64,000 nt of DNA, from the NCBI GenBank assembly GCA_900317905.1, contig ONIN01000007.1, positions 1-64,000 on the forward strand, given 5' to 3'. The stretch comes from an uncultured Eubacteriales bacterium (GTDB lineage: Bacteria > Bacillota > Clostridia > Oscillospirales > Oscillospiraceae). Under the pieces are notes generated by a model, which was not told the origin of the DNA, did no database searches, and saw only the letters and a list, made by a program, of their open reading frames with translations. The translations under genes were made by a program, and so were the position numbers. Within the stretch, counting starts at the first letter, position 1; each line of letters opens with the position of its first letter. This document shows positions 51,711-60,870 of this stretch, piece after piece.

Positions 51711-53474
51711 TTATACGGCGTATTTCTCGGAATAGGCCTCGTAAGCCTGGTTGAAGTCCTCCTGCTGGGAGGCGCTGAGCATCTGGTGGTAGGCGTGGGT
51801 GTCGGCGCTGTTCTGGGCGGTCTCCATGATCATGAAGGCCAGCTTGTTGCAGCGGACCGAGATCTCCTCATAATTTGAGACGATGTCGTTGAAGCTCATG
51901 CCCTGCTCGATGGTGCAGGTGCCGGCGCGGAGACGATCCACGTGGTGGTCGCGCATGGCCTCGCAGATGTTCTCGATGACCGCGGAAATGGCGGCGGTCT
52001 GCTTGGCGCTGCCCTGGTTCCGGCCCTCGAAGGCCCGGATGGCGCAGCTGAGGTTTTCGGCGGTGGCGGCCTGGAGCACCTTCAGCTCCTCCTGGGCCGT
52101 CTCGGAATACGTAATGCTCTTGGCGTTGACGTCCTTGGCCACGTGGGCGATGTTCATGGTGTGGTCGGAAATTCGCTCGAAGTCCGACAGGGCGTGGAGG
52201 CACAGGGTCACGTCCTGGTTCTCGGTCTCGGTGAGCTCGCCTCTGGAGGCCTTCATCAGATACGTGCTGACGCCGTCCTCGTAGGTGTCGCACTGCTTCT
52301 CCAGCCACTCGATCTCACCGAAGCCGTGGTCGGTGTATTCCTTCAGCAAGGCAGTACAGCGGGAAAGGCTGTCGGCGGCGCAGTTGGCCATGTCCTGGAT
52401 GGCAGTGTGGCACTGGGCCAGGGCCAGGGCGGGATACTGGAGGAAGCGCTCCTCCAACAAGAGCTCCACGGCCTTGGGCTCGTCGGAGACGGTCTCCTTC
52501 TCCGGCACCAGCTTCATGGCGATCCGTTCCAGCAGCTTGATGCAGGGGGTCATCATGATGACGGTGGCGAGACGGAAGAGGGTGTTGACCAGAGCGATGT
52601 CCACGGCGTTCAGGGTGTGCTCCACGAAGCCGAAGTGGACCACGGCGTTGACCGCGTAGAAGAGGATGCCGCAGAGCACCGCGCCAAGGATGTCGATGGT
52701 CAGGTGCATGACGGCGGTGCGGCGGGCGTTGATGTCCGCACCCAGCGCGCTCAAAAGCACCGGCAGCGCGCCGCCCACGGCCACGCCCAGGACGATGGGG
52801 TACGCGGTTCCGAAGGTGATGGCGCCGGTGACGCTCAATGCCTGCAAAATACCGATGGCGGCCGCCGAGGACTGGATGATGGCGGTGAAAACCATGCCCA
52901 CCAGGAAGCCCAGCAGCGGGTTGGAGAACTTCGTCAGCAGCGAGATGAAGGCCTCGCTCTCCTGCAGCGGAGAGACGGCGGCGCTCATGGCGCTCATGCC
53001 GGTCATCAGGATGGTGAAGCCCAGCAGGATGGTGCCGACGGAGTTGCTGTTGGCCTTCTTGGAGAATTTGCGGAGGTAAATGCCGATGATGGCGAGGATG
53101 GCAGTGATGTTCGCAACGCTCAGAACGCTGGCGATGCCGCTGCCGCCGTTGCCCACGAAGGAAAGGCTGACGATCCAGCCGGTGATGCTGGTGCCCAGGA
53201 TGGAGCCGAGGATGATGCTGGCCGCCTGGGACAGCTGCATCATGCCCGAGGAGATGAAGCCGATGGCGATGATGCTGGTGGCGGTGGAAGACTGGACCAC
53301 GGCGGTGACCGCGGTGCCCAAAAGGATGCCCTTGATGGGCCGGTTGGTCAAGCGATAGAGGACGGCCTCCAGCTTGCCGCCGGCGACGCGGTTCAAACTG
53401 TCGCCCATGAGGGTGACGCCATAGAGGAACAGCGCAAGGCCGCTCAGGAGTGCCAGGATGTTGGTAATGGACAT
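51711..53474 (-). CDS. Na/Pi cotransporter family protein with PhoU-like domain
   Basis: 587 residues. The N-terminal half (about 1-310) carries two inverted Na/Pi repeats with the QSS motifs (AVVQSSTATSIIAIG and AIIQSSAAAIGILQAL) in a multi-span membrane domain. The C-terminal half (about 350-560) is helical and PhoU-like (DFERISDHTMNIAHVAKDV). It would import phosphate with sodium, perhaps regulated by the attached domain. Start ATG 53474 after GGAAGGAAG. It stands alone with its own promoter. Confidence 0.92.
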   Translation of the reverse strand: MSITNILALLSGLALFLYGVTLMGDSLNRVAGGKLEAVLYRLTNRPIKGILLGTAVTAVVQSSTATSIIAIGFISSGMMQLSQAASIILGSILGTSITGWIVSLSFVGNGGSGIASVLSVANITAILAIIGIYLRKFSKKANSNSVGTILLGFTILMTGMSAMSAAVSPLQESEAFISLLTKFSNPLLGFLVGMVFTAIIQSSAAAIGILQALSVTGAITFGTAYPIVLGVAVGGALPVLLSALGADINARRTAVMHLTIDILGAVLCGILFYAVNAVVHFGFVEHTLNAVDIALVNTLFRLATVIMMTPCIKLLERIAMKLVPEKETVSDEPKAVELLLEERFLQYPALALAQCHTAIQDMANCAADSLSRCTALLKEYTDHGFGEIEWLEKQCDTYEDGVSTYLMKASRGELTETENQDVTLCLHALSDFERISDHTMNIAHVAKDVNAKSITYSETAQEELKVLQAATAENLSCAIRAFEGRNQGSAKQTAAISAVIENICEAMRDHHVDRLRAGTCTIEQGMSFNDIVSNYEEISVRCNKLAFMIMETAQNSADTHAYHQMLSASQQEDFNQAYEAYSEKYAV

Positions 53475-53543
53475 ACAGGAACTTCCTTCCATAAAAACGG
53501 CAAAATCACAAATTTTGCCTATTATTAACTTGGATTTAACGTT

Positions 53544-53573
53544 ATTTTAACAGATTTCACCCCCGCAAAACAA
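53544..53573 (-). promoter_or_regulatory. Promoter of the Na/Pi cotransporter gene
   Basis: Minus strand TTGTTT (53573-53568), 18-base spacer, TAAAAT (53549-53544). Confidence 0.5.
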
Positions 53574-53642
53574 GCGGTTTATGCAAAAAAAGCGCTATGC
53601 CTATTTTTTCGTGTTTTACCCAGTTGAATGTTGGCTTATCTG

Positions 53643-53678
53643 CACAAAAAATGCCGTTCCGGAAAAACCGGAACGGCA
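53643..53678 (-). terminator. Terminator of the TRAP transporter operon
   Basis: TGCCGTTCCGG / CCGGAACGGCA stem followed by T6 on the minus strand. Confidence 0.88.
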
Positions 53679-53692
53679 ACAGGCTGTTAAGT

Positions 53693-55735
53693 TTATGCCA
53701 CGGCGTGGCGCTCGTGGTTGCGCATGAGGATCTGGATGACCACCACAACGGCGATGACGCCGAGGCCGATCACGTCGGTCAGCAGGCCCGGATAAATCAG
53801 GCTGAGACCGCCGCCCGCCAGCAGGATCCGCTGCCAGAGGGGCACGCGGGTGAAGATGTGACCCTCCAGGGCGGCGCTGACGCCGAAGATGCCGATGATG
53901 GCGGTGAGGGCGATCTGCGCCACCTCCCACCAGCCGGCGATGTTCTCAAACAGCAGCGACGGGCTGAAGGCAAAGACGTAGGGCACGATGAAGGCCGCGA
54001 TGGCCAGCTTCGTGGCGTTGACGCCTGTTTTCATGGGGTTCGACTTTGCGATGGCGGAGCCGGCGTAGGCGGCCAATGCCACCGGCGGAGTGATGTCGGC
54101 CACGATGCCGAAGTAGAACACGAAGAAGTGGGCGCTGACCGCCGGCAGACCCATCTTAATCAGGATCGGCGCGGTGGTGGCGGCCATGATGCAGTAGTTG
54201 GCCGTGGTGGGCACGCCCATGCCCAGAACGATGCAGCAGAGCATGGTGAGGAACAGCGCCAGGAACACGCTGTTCTGGCTGATTGCCACGATGCCGGAGA
54301 TCAGCTTGGAGGCAAGACCCGTGGCGGTGATGCAGCCCGCGATGCAGCCGGCCACGGCGCAGGCGACGGCCACGGTGATGGTGCCCTTGCCGCCGGCCTC
54401 CAGAGAGGCGATGATGGTCTTGACCGTCTGGCCGCAGGCATTGCCGATGACCTTCCCGATCCCTTCGGAGCGGTGGGCATGGCCGGCGTCCACGATGGTC
54501 TGGGGCAGGCCCACCAGAATGGCGATGACGATGCTGACCGCGGCGGAGTAGGCCATGGTGCGGGTATTGGAGCTGACCAGCCAGACCAGCACCACCAGCG
54601 GCGCCAGCAGATAGACCTTGATCAGCAGGGCCTTCCAGGGCTCCAGCTCAGAGCGGTCGAGGCCCTTGAGGCCCAGCTTTTTGGCTTCCAGATGGACGGA
54701 GATGAAGATGCCCGCGAAGTACAGCACCGCCGGCAGAATGGCCTTCAGCGCCACCTGGCCGTAAGGGATGCCCATGTATTCCGCCATGAGGAAGGCGGCG
54801 GCGCCCATGATGGGCGGCATGATCTGACCGCCGGTGGAGGCCGCAGCCTCGACGGCGCCGGCGAACTCCGGCTTGTAGCCGGTCTTTTTCATCATGGGGA
54901 TGGTGACGGAGCCGGTGGTGACGGTGTTGCCCACGGAGGAGCCGGACACCATGCCGCACAGCGCCGAGGAGATGACGGCCACCTTCGCCGGGCCGCCGGA
55001 AGAGGAGCCCGCGATCTTGTTGGCCATGTCGATGAAGAACTTGGAAATGCCGGTGCGCTCCAGGAAGGCGCCGAAGACGATGAACACCACGATGAACTTG
55101 GCGCAGACCTGAGCCGGGGTGCCGATGACGCCGCCGGTGGAATAGAACAGGGTGTAGATCAGTCTTCTCAGCGGCAGGCCCGTGGCAAAGGTATAGATCA
55201 GCAGCGCGCCCAGGACGCACAGGATCGGCACGCCCACGCAGCGGCGGCAGAGCTCGAACATGACCAGAAGACCGATCACGCCGATGGCGATCTGCATGTT
55301 GTTCAGCTTGGTGGCGCTGGTGAGCACTCTCGCAAGAGAGCCGTAGCTGAAGCACCAGTAGAAGAAGCAGGCCGCGCCCACGATCATGATGATCCAGTCA
55401 TACCAGGGCATGTAGTTGGGCTTGACGTGATGCTTGCTGGCGGGATAATACAAAAATCCCATGATCACGATGCCGCCCAGGAAGGCGGTGAGGCGGATCT
55501 CCAGCGCGGACTTCACGAACAGCGTGGAATAGATGCAGTACAAAGAGAACAGCACCATGACGGCGGTGACGATGGTGTGGGGCATCCCCTGCCAGATGCG
55601 GGTGTTGGACTCTTTATCGTACTTTTTCATCACGTCCTCGAGCTCTTCCTCGGTGACGGCCACGCTGTCGGAAACCTGCTCCGCAGCCAGCTTCAGCTCG
55701 GCCTCCGGCGCGGTTTTCTTGTTTTTCTTTGCCAT
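53693..55735 (-). CDS. TRAP transporter fused permease (4TM-12TM, TAXI type)
   Basis: 680 residues, the size of fused DctQ-DctM permeases. Small-subunit-like spans (about 50-190) are joined to the large DctM domain (about 200-640) with many spans and family motifs (SGSSVGNTVTTGSVTIPMMKKTGY, GGQIMPPIMGAAAFLMAEY, GMGVPTTANY). It imports an organic anion with sodium. It is downstream of a TAXI binding-protein gene, separated by an intrinsic terminator-like hairpin that may limit permease expression. Confidence 0.94.
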   Translation of the reverse strand: MAKKNKKTAPEAELKLAAEQVSDSVAVTEEELEDVMKKYDKESNTRIWQGMPHTIVTAVMVLFSLYCIYSTLFVKSALEIRLTAFLGGIVIMGFLYYPASKHHVKPNYMPWYDWIIMIVGAACFFYWCFSYGSLARVLTSATKLNNMQIAIGVIGLLVMFELCRRCVGVPILCVLGALLIYTFATGLPLRRLIYTLFYSTGGVIGTPAQVCAKFIVVFIVFGAFLERTGISKFFIDMANKIAGSSSGGPAKVAVISSALCGMVSGSSVGNTVTTGSVTIPMMKKTGYKPEFAGAVEAAASTGGQIMPPIMGAAAFLMAEYMGIPYGQVALKAILPAVLYFAGIFISVHLEAKKLGLKGLDRSELEPWKALLIKVYLLAPLVVLVWLVSSNTRTMAYSAAVSIVIAILVGLPQTIVDAGHAHRSEGIGKVIGNACGQTVKTIIASLEAGGKGTITVAVACAVAGCIAGCITATGLASKLISGIVAISQNSVFLALFLTMLCCIVLGMGVPTTANYCIMAATTAPILIKMGLPAVSAHFFVFYFGIVADITPPVALAAYAGSAIAKSNPMKTGVNATKLAIAAFIVPYVFAFSPSLLFENIAGWWEVAQIALTAIIGIFGVSAALEGHIFTRVPLWQRILLAGGGLSLIYPGLLTDVIGLGVIAVVVVIQILMRNHERHAVA

Positions 55736-55805
55736 GGGGCGAACATCCTTTCGTTGATTTTTACCAAAACTTTCCGGATTTGAAAGGCTTTGGTAAACAC
55801 CAATA

Positions 55806-55844
55806 AAATTCTAAAACCAAGCTGCGGCCAAAGCCGCAGCTTGG
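55806..55844 (-). terminator. Leaky terminator between binding protein and TRAP permease
   Basis: A 12-bp stem (55817-55828 with 55833-55844) followed on the minus strand by TTTTAGAATTTT. Partial readthrough is needed for permease expression. Confidence 0.8.
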
Positions 55845-55869
55845 AGAAAGGTTCAGTTATTCGCGGAGC

Positions 55870-56877
55870 TTACTTGGTGGGGACAGTGATGCCCTGCTCT
55901 GCGAAGTACTGGGCAGCGCCGGGATGATACGGAATATCGGTGACGCTGGAGGCAAACTCGACACTGCACTCGGCGCCCTTGGCGTGGGCGGCGGTGACCT
56001 CGTCCAGATTGTCGAAGATGCTGGACAGGAAGTTGTAGACGTCGGCGTCGGCCACGTCGTCGCGGGCCAGAACCAGAGCGGCGATGGCGACGGTGCTCAC
56101 GTCCTCAGGGGTGCCGTAGACGTCGGCAGCGATGGTGTTCTTGGCGTAGTAGGGGCTGGACTCCATGAGCGCATCGATGTGCTCGTCATCCAGGCTGACC
56201 AGATAGACCTGGCTGCCGGTGGCGAGGTCGGTGATGGCGGTGGTGGGAGCGCCGGCCACGATGAAGGCAGCGTCGATCTTGCCGTCCTTCAGGCTGTCGG
56301 CGGAATCCGCGAAGCTCTGGTACACGGGGTTGATGTCAGCCTCGGTCAGACCATAGGCGCCCAGGATGTCGATGGCGTTGAAGTACACGCCGGAACCGGC
56401 AGCGCCGATGGAGACGGTCTTGCCGGCCAGATCAGCGACGGTCTTGATGTCGGGGTTCAGGGTGACGATCTGCACCTGCTCCATGTACAGGGCGGCGACG
56501 ACGGAGAAATCCTCCACAGCGCCGGTCTCTTCGAACAGGTTGGTTCCGGTGTAGGCATAGGAGGCCACGTCGGACTGGCTGAAGCACAGCTGCACAGCGC
56601 CGTCGGACAGATCCTCGATGTTGGCCTGGGAGCCGTTGCCCACGATGGCGGTCACGTCGGTGTCGGTCTTGTCAGAGACGTGCTGGGCCAGGACGGTGCC
56701 GAAAGCGTAATAGGTGCCGCTCTCGCCGCCGGTGGCGAAGGTCAGGCTGCCGCCGGCAGGCGCCGCGGCTTCTTCGGCTGCGGAGCCTTCCGCAGCGGGG
56801 GCATTGTTGCTGCTGCCGCAGGCGGCCAGGGCGAAGACCATGACCAGCGCCAGAAGCAGGGCTACATACTTTTTCAT
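55870..56877 (-). CDS. TAXI-family TRAP transporter solute-binding lipoprotein
   Basis: 335 residues. The lipoprotein signal (MKKYVALLLALVMVFALAAC) is almost identical in style to the BMP binding protein at 61 kb, including the following Ala/Glu-rich linker. The TAXI domain shows LTFATGGESGTYYAFG, a ligand-loop VGNGSQANI, VSIGAAGSGVYFNA and the C-terminal IPYHPGAAQYFAEQG. Ligands of this group include glutamate and related compounds in other bacteria; here unknown. Confidence 0.93.
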   Translation of the reverse strand: MKKYVALLLALVMVFALAACGSSNNAPAAEGSAAEEAAAPAGGSLTFATGGESGTYYAFGTVLAQHVSDKTDTDVTAIVGNGSQANIEDLSDGAVQLCFSQSDVASYAYTGTNLFEETGAVEDFSVVAALYMEQVQIVTLNPDIKTVADLAGKTVSIGAAGSGVYFNAIDILGAYGLTEADINPVYQSFADSADSLKDGKIDAAFIVAGAPTTAITDLATGSQVYLVSLDDEHIDALMESSPYYAKNTIAADVYGTPEDVSTVAIAALVLARDDVADADVYNFLSSIFDNLDEVTAAHAKGAECSVEFASSVTDIPYHPGAAQYFAEQGITVPTK

Positions 56878-56951
56878 GTTTGGTTCTCTCCTTTAACAGA
56901 TTCAGACGCGGTTTTTGAAGTTCGCAAAATCCAAAATTGCATCCATGCCGT

Positions 56952-56980
56952 ATTATACCCCATTTGAGACGGCATTTCAA
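56952..56980 (-). promoter_or_regulatory. Promoter of the TAXI TRAP operon
   Basis: Minus strand TTGAAA (56980-56975), 17-base spacer, TATAAT (56957-56952). Confidence 0.7.
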
Positions 56981-57034
56981 GCGTCAAAATGCATTTTTAT
57001 AAGTCGGAATTTGCAAAAACTTTCACGAAGATGG

Positions 57035-57068
57035 AGAAACCGCACAGGCTGTCTGAAACCTGTGCGGT
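57035..57068 (-). terminator. Terminator of the nucleoside ABC operon
   Basis: ACCGCACAGG / CCTGTGCGGT stem with a short TTTC tail on the minus strand. Confidence 0.65.
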
Positions 57069-57089
57069 AGGAAATCTTCTGTTGGCGTT

Positions 57090-58082
57090 CTATCGTTCTT
57101 CTCGGAAGTAGGCAAGGCCCAGGCTTGCGGGGGGCTGATTCTCTCGCTTGTTGCGCATGCTGGTGATCACCAGAACGATGATCGTGACCACATAGGGCAG
57201 CATTTTGTAAAGCTCCTTGGTGGCAAGGTTGGTGCCGGTGGGGATGAAGATGTAGAGAATATACAGTCCGCCGAAGAGGAAGGAGGACAGGATGCCCCAA
57301 TTGGGCTTCCACAGCGTGAAGATGACCAGCGCGATGGCAAGCCAGCCGCGGTCACCGAAGGCGTCGTTGGACCAGACGCCGGCGGCGTAGTCCATGACGT
57401 AGTAGAGGCCGCCGAGACCTGCGATCATGCTGCCGATGCAGGTGGCGAGGTATTTGTACTTCTGCACGTTGATGCCGGCGGCGTCGGCGGTCTGGGGATT
57501 CTCGCCCACGGCTCTGAGGTGCAGGCCCGTGCGGGTCTTGTTGAGCACATGGGCCGCGATGAAGGCGACGATCACCGCCAGATATGCCAGGAAACCGTAG
57601 TTGAGGAAGATTTTTCCGAACCAGCCGAGCTTGGCGGCAAAGGGCAGCTTGGCCGCAAAATACTTGTGCGTGGCGCTCAGGGCGATGCTGGGCACGTCAG
57701 AGCCGGAGAGCTTAATGAGCGAGCCGCCGAAGAAGTTGCCGAAGCCCACGCCGAAGGTGGTCAGAGCAAGGCCGGTGACGTTCTGGTTGGCTCTCAGGGT
57801 AACGGTGAGGAAGCAGTAGATCAGGCCCATCAAAAGGGAGCCCACAAGGCAGCTCAGCACCGGGATGCCGATGGCGAGGAAGGCGTTCATCTCCGCCGCC
57901 GTGGTGGACTGCTCATAGAGGAAGGAGCCGATGACGCCGCTGATGGCGCCCACGTACATGATGCCCGCGATGCCCAGGTTCAGGTTGCCGGACTTCTCGG
58001 TGAGGGTCTCGCCGGTGCTGCCGTACAGCAGCGGGATGCCCTGCATGATGGCTCTGGGGATGAATGCGGTGAAATCAAACAT
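57090..58082 (-). CDS. Nucleoside/simple-sugar ABC transporter permease 2 (NupQ/YufQ type)
   Basis: 330 residues. A BPD_transp_2 permease with about 8-9 hydrophobic spans; GETLTEKSGNLNLGIAGIMYVGA near the start and RAVGENPQTADAAGINVQKYKY in the cytoplasmic coupling loop are family hallmarks. It pairs with the permease upstream, overlapping it by 8 bases. ATG 58082 follows GGGAGG. With a BMP binding protein and a double-domain ATPase it forms a nucleoside-type importer. Confidence 0.92.
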   Translation of the reverse strand: MFDFTAFIPRAIMQGIPLLYGSTGETLTEKSGNLNLGIAGIMYVGAISGVIGSFLYEQSTTAAEMNAFLAIGIPVLSCLVGSLLMGLIYCFLTVTLRANQNVTGLALTTFGVGFGNFFGGSLIKLSGSDVPSIALSATHKYFAAKLPFAAKLGWFGKIFLNYGFLAYLAVIVAFIAAHVLNKTRTGLHLRAVGENPQTADAAGINVQKYKYLATCIGSMIAGLGGLYYVMDYAAGVWSNDAFGDRGWLAIALVIFTLWKPNWGILSSFLFGGLYILYIFIPTGTNLATKELYKMLPYVVTIIVLVITSMRNKRENQPPASLGLAYFREER

Positions 58083-59202
58083 GCTGCTCGCCTCCCTTCT
58101 CTGCAATTTCAGACTTCTCACGCTTGCGGAAGCTCACCCGATAGCGCAGGAAGAACTCGCAGCCGATGATGAAGAAAATGATGATGCCGGTGAGGATGTC
58201 GCTGAAGGCCTGGTTCAGACCGAAGACCGTGGAGACCTCGCTGGCGCCGCGGCCCATGAACACCAGCAGCAGGCTGGTGAAGATCATGGCGATGGGGTTG
58301 AACTTGGCAAGCCAGGAGACCATGACCGCCGTGAAGCCCTGGCCGCCGGCCAGCGTGGTGGTGATGGTGTGGCTGGTGCCCGCCACCAGCAGGATGCCCA
58401 CCAGACCGCACAGGGCGCCGGAGAGCAGCAGGGTGCGGATGATGACCCGCTCCACCTTGATGCCCACGTAGCGGGCGGTGCGCTCGCTCTCGCCCACCAC
58501 GGCGATCTCGTAGCCGTGCTTGGAGTAGTTCAGGTAGAAATAGACGAAGATGGTCATGGCGGCGATGATCAGCACGTTCAGCAGATACCGGTTGCCGCCC
58601 AGCATGGGGAACCAGCCCGCCTCGGTAGAGGCGTTGATGATGCCCACGGTGCCGGAGCCCTTGGGAACCTCCCAGATGATGATGTAGTAGGCCACCAGCT
58701 GGGTCGCCACGTAGTTCATCATCAGGGTGAAGAGGGTCTCGTTGGTGTTCCACTTGGCCTTGAAGATGGCGGGGATCACGGCCCAGACAGCGCCGGCCAG
58801 AACGCCGCAGAGAACGATCACGGCGATCAGCGCGCCGTTGGGCAGCTTGTTTCCCAGCAGGATCATGCAGGCCGCGCTGGCCAGGGAGCCCGCCAGCACC
58901 TGACCCTCGGCGCCGATGTTCCAGAAGCGCATCTTGAACGCGGGGGTCACCGCCAGGGAGATGCCCAGCAGGATGGCCAGATTCTGCAGCAGGATCCAGA
59001 CTCTCCGCTTGGTGCCCACGGCGCCGGAGATGATGGTGCCGAAGACGCTGATGGGGTTTTCGCCGGTGGTCAGAGTGGTCACCAGAGCACAGAGCACCAG
59101 CGACAGGACGATGGCGAGAAAACGGATGCCCCAGGCGTGGTACCAGGGCAGGTTATCCCGCTTGACGATATGGAACAGAGGCTCTTTTGTTTTGTTATTC
59201 AT
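58075..59202 (-). CDS. Nucleoside/simple-sugar ABC transporter permease 1 (NupP/YufP type)
   Basis: 375 residues. A BPD_transp_2 permease with about 9 spans and a long N-terminal cytoplasmic segment. The motif KMRFWNIGAEGQVLAGSLAS and the coupling loop YEIAVVGESERTARYVGIKVER are typical. Its start overlaps the ATPase stop by 8 bases and its end overlaps the next permease by 8, implying tight coupling. Confidence 0.92.
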   Translation of the reverse strand: MNNKTKEPLFHIVKRDNLPWYHAWGIRFLAIVLSLVLCALVTTLTTGENPISVFGTIISGAVGTKRRVWILLQNLAILLGISLAVTPAFKMRFWNIGAEGQVLAGSLASAACMILLGNKLPNGALIAVIVLCGVLAGAVWAVIPAIFKAKWNTNETLFTLMMNYVATQLVAYYIIIWEVPKGSGTVGIINASTEAGWFPMLGGNRYLLNVLIIAAMTIFVYFYLNYSKHGYEIAVVGESERTARYVGIKVERVIIRTLLLSGALCGLVGILLVAGTSHTITTTLAGGQGFTAVMVSWLAKFNPIAMIFTSLLLVFMGRGASEVSTVFGLNQAFSDILTGIIIFFIIGCEFFLRYRVSFRKREKSEIAEKGGEQHV

Positions 59203-60727
59203 CGGCTTTGTTCCCTCCCAGTCGGGTCATCATCATGCCCACGTCCCGCTTGGTGGCGCCGCGGCCGGGCACGATGCCGCTGACCTTGCCGCCACAGAGG
59301 ACCAGGATCCGGTCGGACAGCTCCAGCAGCACGTCCAGATCCTCGCCCACGTAGATGACGGCGACGCCCTGGGCCTTCTGCCGGTTGATGAGGTCGTAGA
59401 TGGTATAAGAGGAGTTGATGTCCAGGCCGCGGACGGCGTAGGCCGTCAGCAGCACGGTGGGGGCGGAGGAGATCTCACGGCCCACCAGCACCTTCTGGAC
59501 GTTGCCGCCGGAGAGACGGCGCACCGGGGTGCTGACGCCGGGGGTGTTGACCTCCAGCTCCTGGACCACGGTCTCCGCCAGCTTCTTCGGGGTGCGGCGG
59601 TCGGTAAAGACGCCCTTCCCTCTTCTAAAGGAGCGGAGCATCATGTTGTCGGACAGATCCATGTTGCCCACAAGGCCCATGCCGAGACGGTCTTCGGGCA
59701 CGAAGCTCAGCGCCACGCCCATCTCCGCGATCTCGAGAGGATCCTTGCCGAGGAGCTCTTCCTTCTTGCCCTCGTCGGTGATGTAGCAGATGCTGCCCTT
59801 CTCCGTGGGCTGCAGACCGGCGATGGCCTCCAGCAGCTCCTTCTGGCCGCAGCCGGAGATGCCGGCGATGCCGAGGATCTCACCGGAGTTGGCGGTAAAG
59901 CTCACGTCGTCCAGCTTCACGATGCCGTCCATGCTGCGCACGGTGAGGTTCTTCACCTCGATGCGGGGCTTGGGATTCACAGGATCGGGACGGTCGATGT
60001 TCAGGGTCACCGGGTGGCCCACCATCATGTTGGTCATTTCCTGGGCGTTGGTGTCCTTGGTGAGCATGTCGCCTACGAACTGGCCGTGGCGCAGGATGGC
60101 CACGCGGTCAGACAGATCCTCCACCTCGTGCATCTTGTGGGTGATGATGACGATGGCCTTGCCGTCGTCCCGCATGTTCCGCAAAACAGCAAAGAGCTTG
60201 TCCGTCTCCTGGGGGGTCAGGACCGCAGTGGGCTCGTCCAGGATCAGGATGTCGGCGCCGCGATAGAGTACCTTGACGATCTCCACGGTCTGCTTCTGGG
60301 AGACCGACATATCGTAGATCTTCTGCTCGGGATCCACCTCGAAGCCGTACTTGTCACAGATCTCCCGCACCTTTTTGGACACGGATCTCAGATCCAGCTT
60401 CTCCTCCAGACCCAGGGTGATGTTTTCCGCGGCGGTGAGCACGTCGACCAGCTTGAAGTGCTGGTGGATCATGCCGATGCCGTAGCCGAAGGCGTCCTTG
60501 GGGCTGCGGATGGAGACGGGCTTCCCGTTGATGGAGATCTGTCCCTCATCCGGGTAGTAGATGCCCGAGAGCATGTTCATCATGGTGGTCTTGCCGCTGC
60601 CGTTTTCCCCCAGCAGGGCAAGGATCTCGCCGTGGTAAATGTCCAGCCAGCACTTGTCGTTGGCCACCACGGAGCCGAATCGCTTCGTGATGTTGCGCAT
60701 CTGGACGGCGGCTTGCTTTTCCTTCAA
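59195..60727 (-). CDS. Nucleoside/sugar ABC transporter ATP-binding protein, two ABC domains
   Basis: 510 residues with two tandem ABC domains (about 8-240 and 260-500). Domain 1: Walker A GENGSGKTT, signature-like MSVSQKQTVEIVKVL, Walker B ILILDEPTA. Domain 2: a degenerate Walker A (GISGCGQKELL), LSGGNVQKVLVGRE signature and VLLTAYAVRGLD. This asymmetry is normal for the group. TTG start at 60727 with AGGAGG 8 bases upstream; the 31-residue upstream extension is not coding-like. Confidence 0.92.
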   Translation of the reverse strand: MKEKQAAVQMRNITKRFGSVVANDKCWLDIYHGEILALLGENGSGKTTMMNMLSGIYYPDEGQISINGKPVSIRSPKDAFGYGIGMIHQHFKLVDVLTAAENITLGLEEKLDLRSVSKKVREICDKYGFEVDPEQKIYDMSVSQKQTVEIVKVLYRGADILILDEPTAVLTPQETDKLFAVLRNMRDDGKAIVIITHKMHEVEDLSDRVAILRHGQFVGDMLTKDTNAQEMTNMMVGHPVTLNIDRPDPVNPKPRIEVKNLTVRSMDGIVKLDDVSFTANSGEILGIAGISGCGQKELLEAIAGLQPTEKGSICYITDEGKKEELLGKDPLEIAEMGVALSFVPEDRLGMGLVGNMDLSDNMMLRSFRRGKGVFTDRRTPKKLAETVVQELEVNTPGVSTPVRRLSGGNVQKVLVGREISSAPTVLLTAYAVRGLDINSSYTIYDLINRQKAQGVAVIYVGEDLDVLLELSDRILVLCGGKVSGIVPGRGATKRDVGMMMTRLGGNKADE

Positions 60728-60807
60728 GCGTCTCTCCTCCTTTAGGTCTCTTTCACTGCAAGGGACACTGGGCTCGATATGAGCACATTCTCCTTTGAAG
60801 TGGAAAT

Positions 60808-60838
60808 TGGGAAGTCCCATGTATGGTGGGACTTCCCA
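60808..60838 (-). other. Hairpin between the BMP binding-protein gene and the ATPase gene
   Basis: An 11-bp stem (60808-60818 with 60828-60838). No T run on the minus strand, so it more likely protects the 3' end of the abundant binding-protein mRNA than stops transcription. Confidence 0.6.
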
Positions 60839-60870
60839 GTTTTTTGCTTAAAATGGTTTCCTTCGAAGCA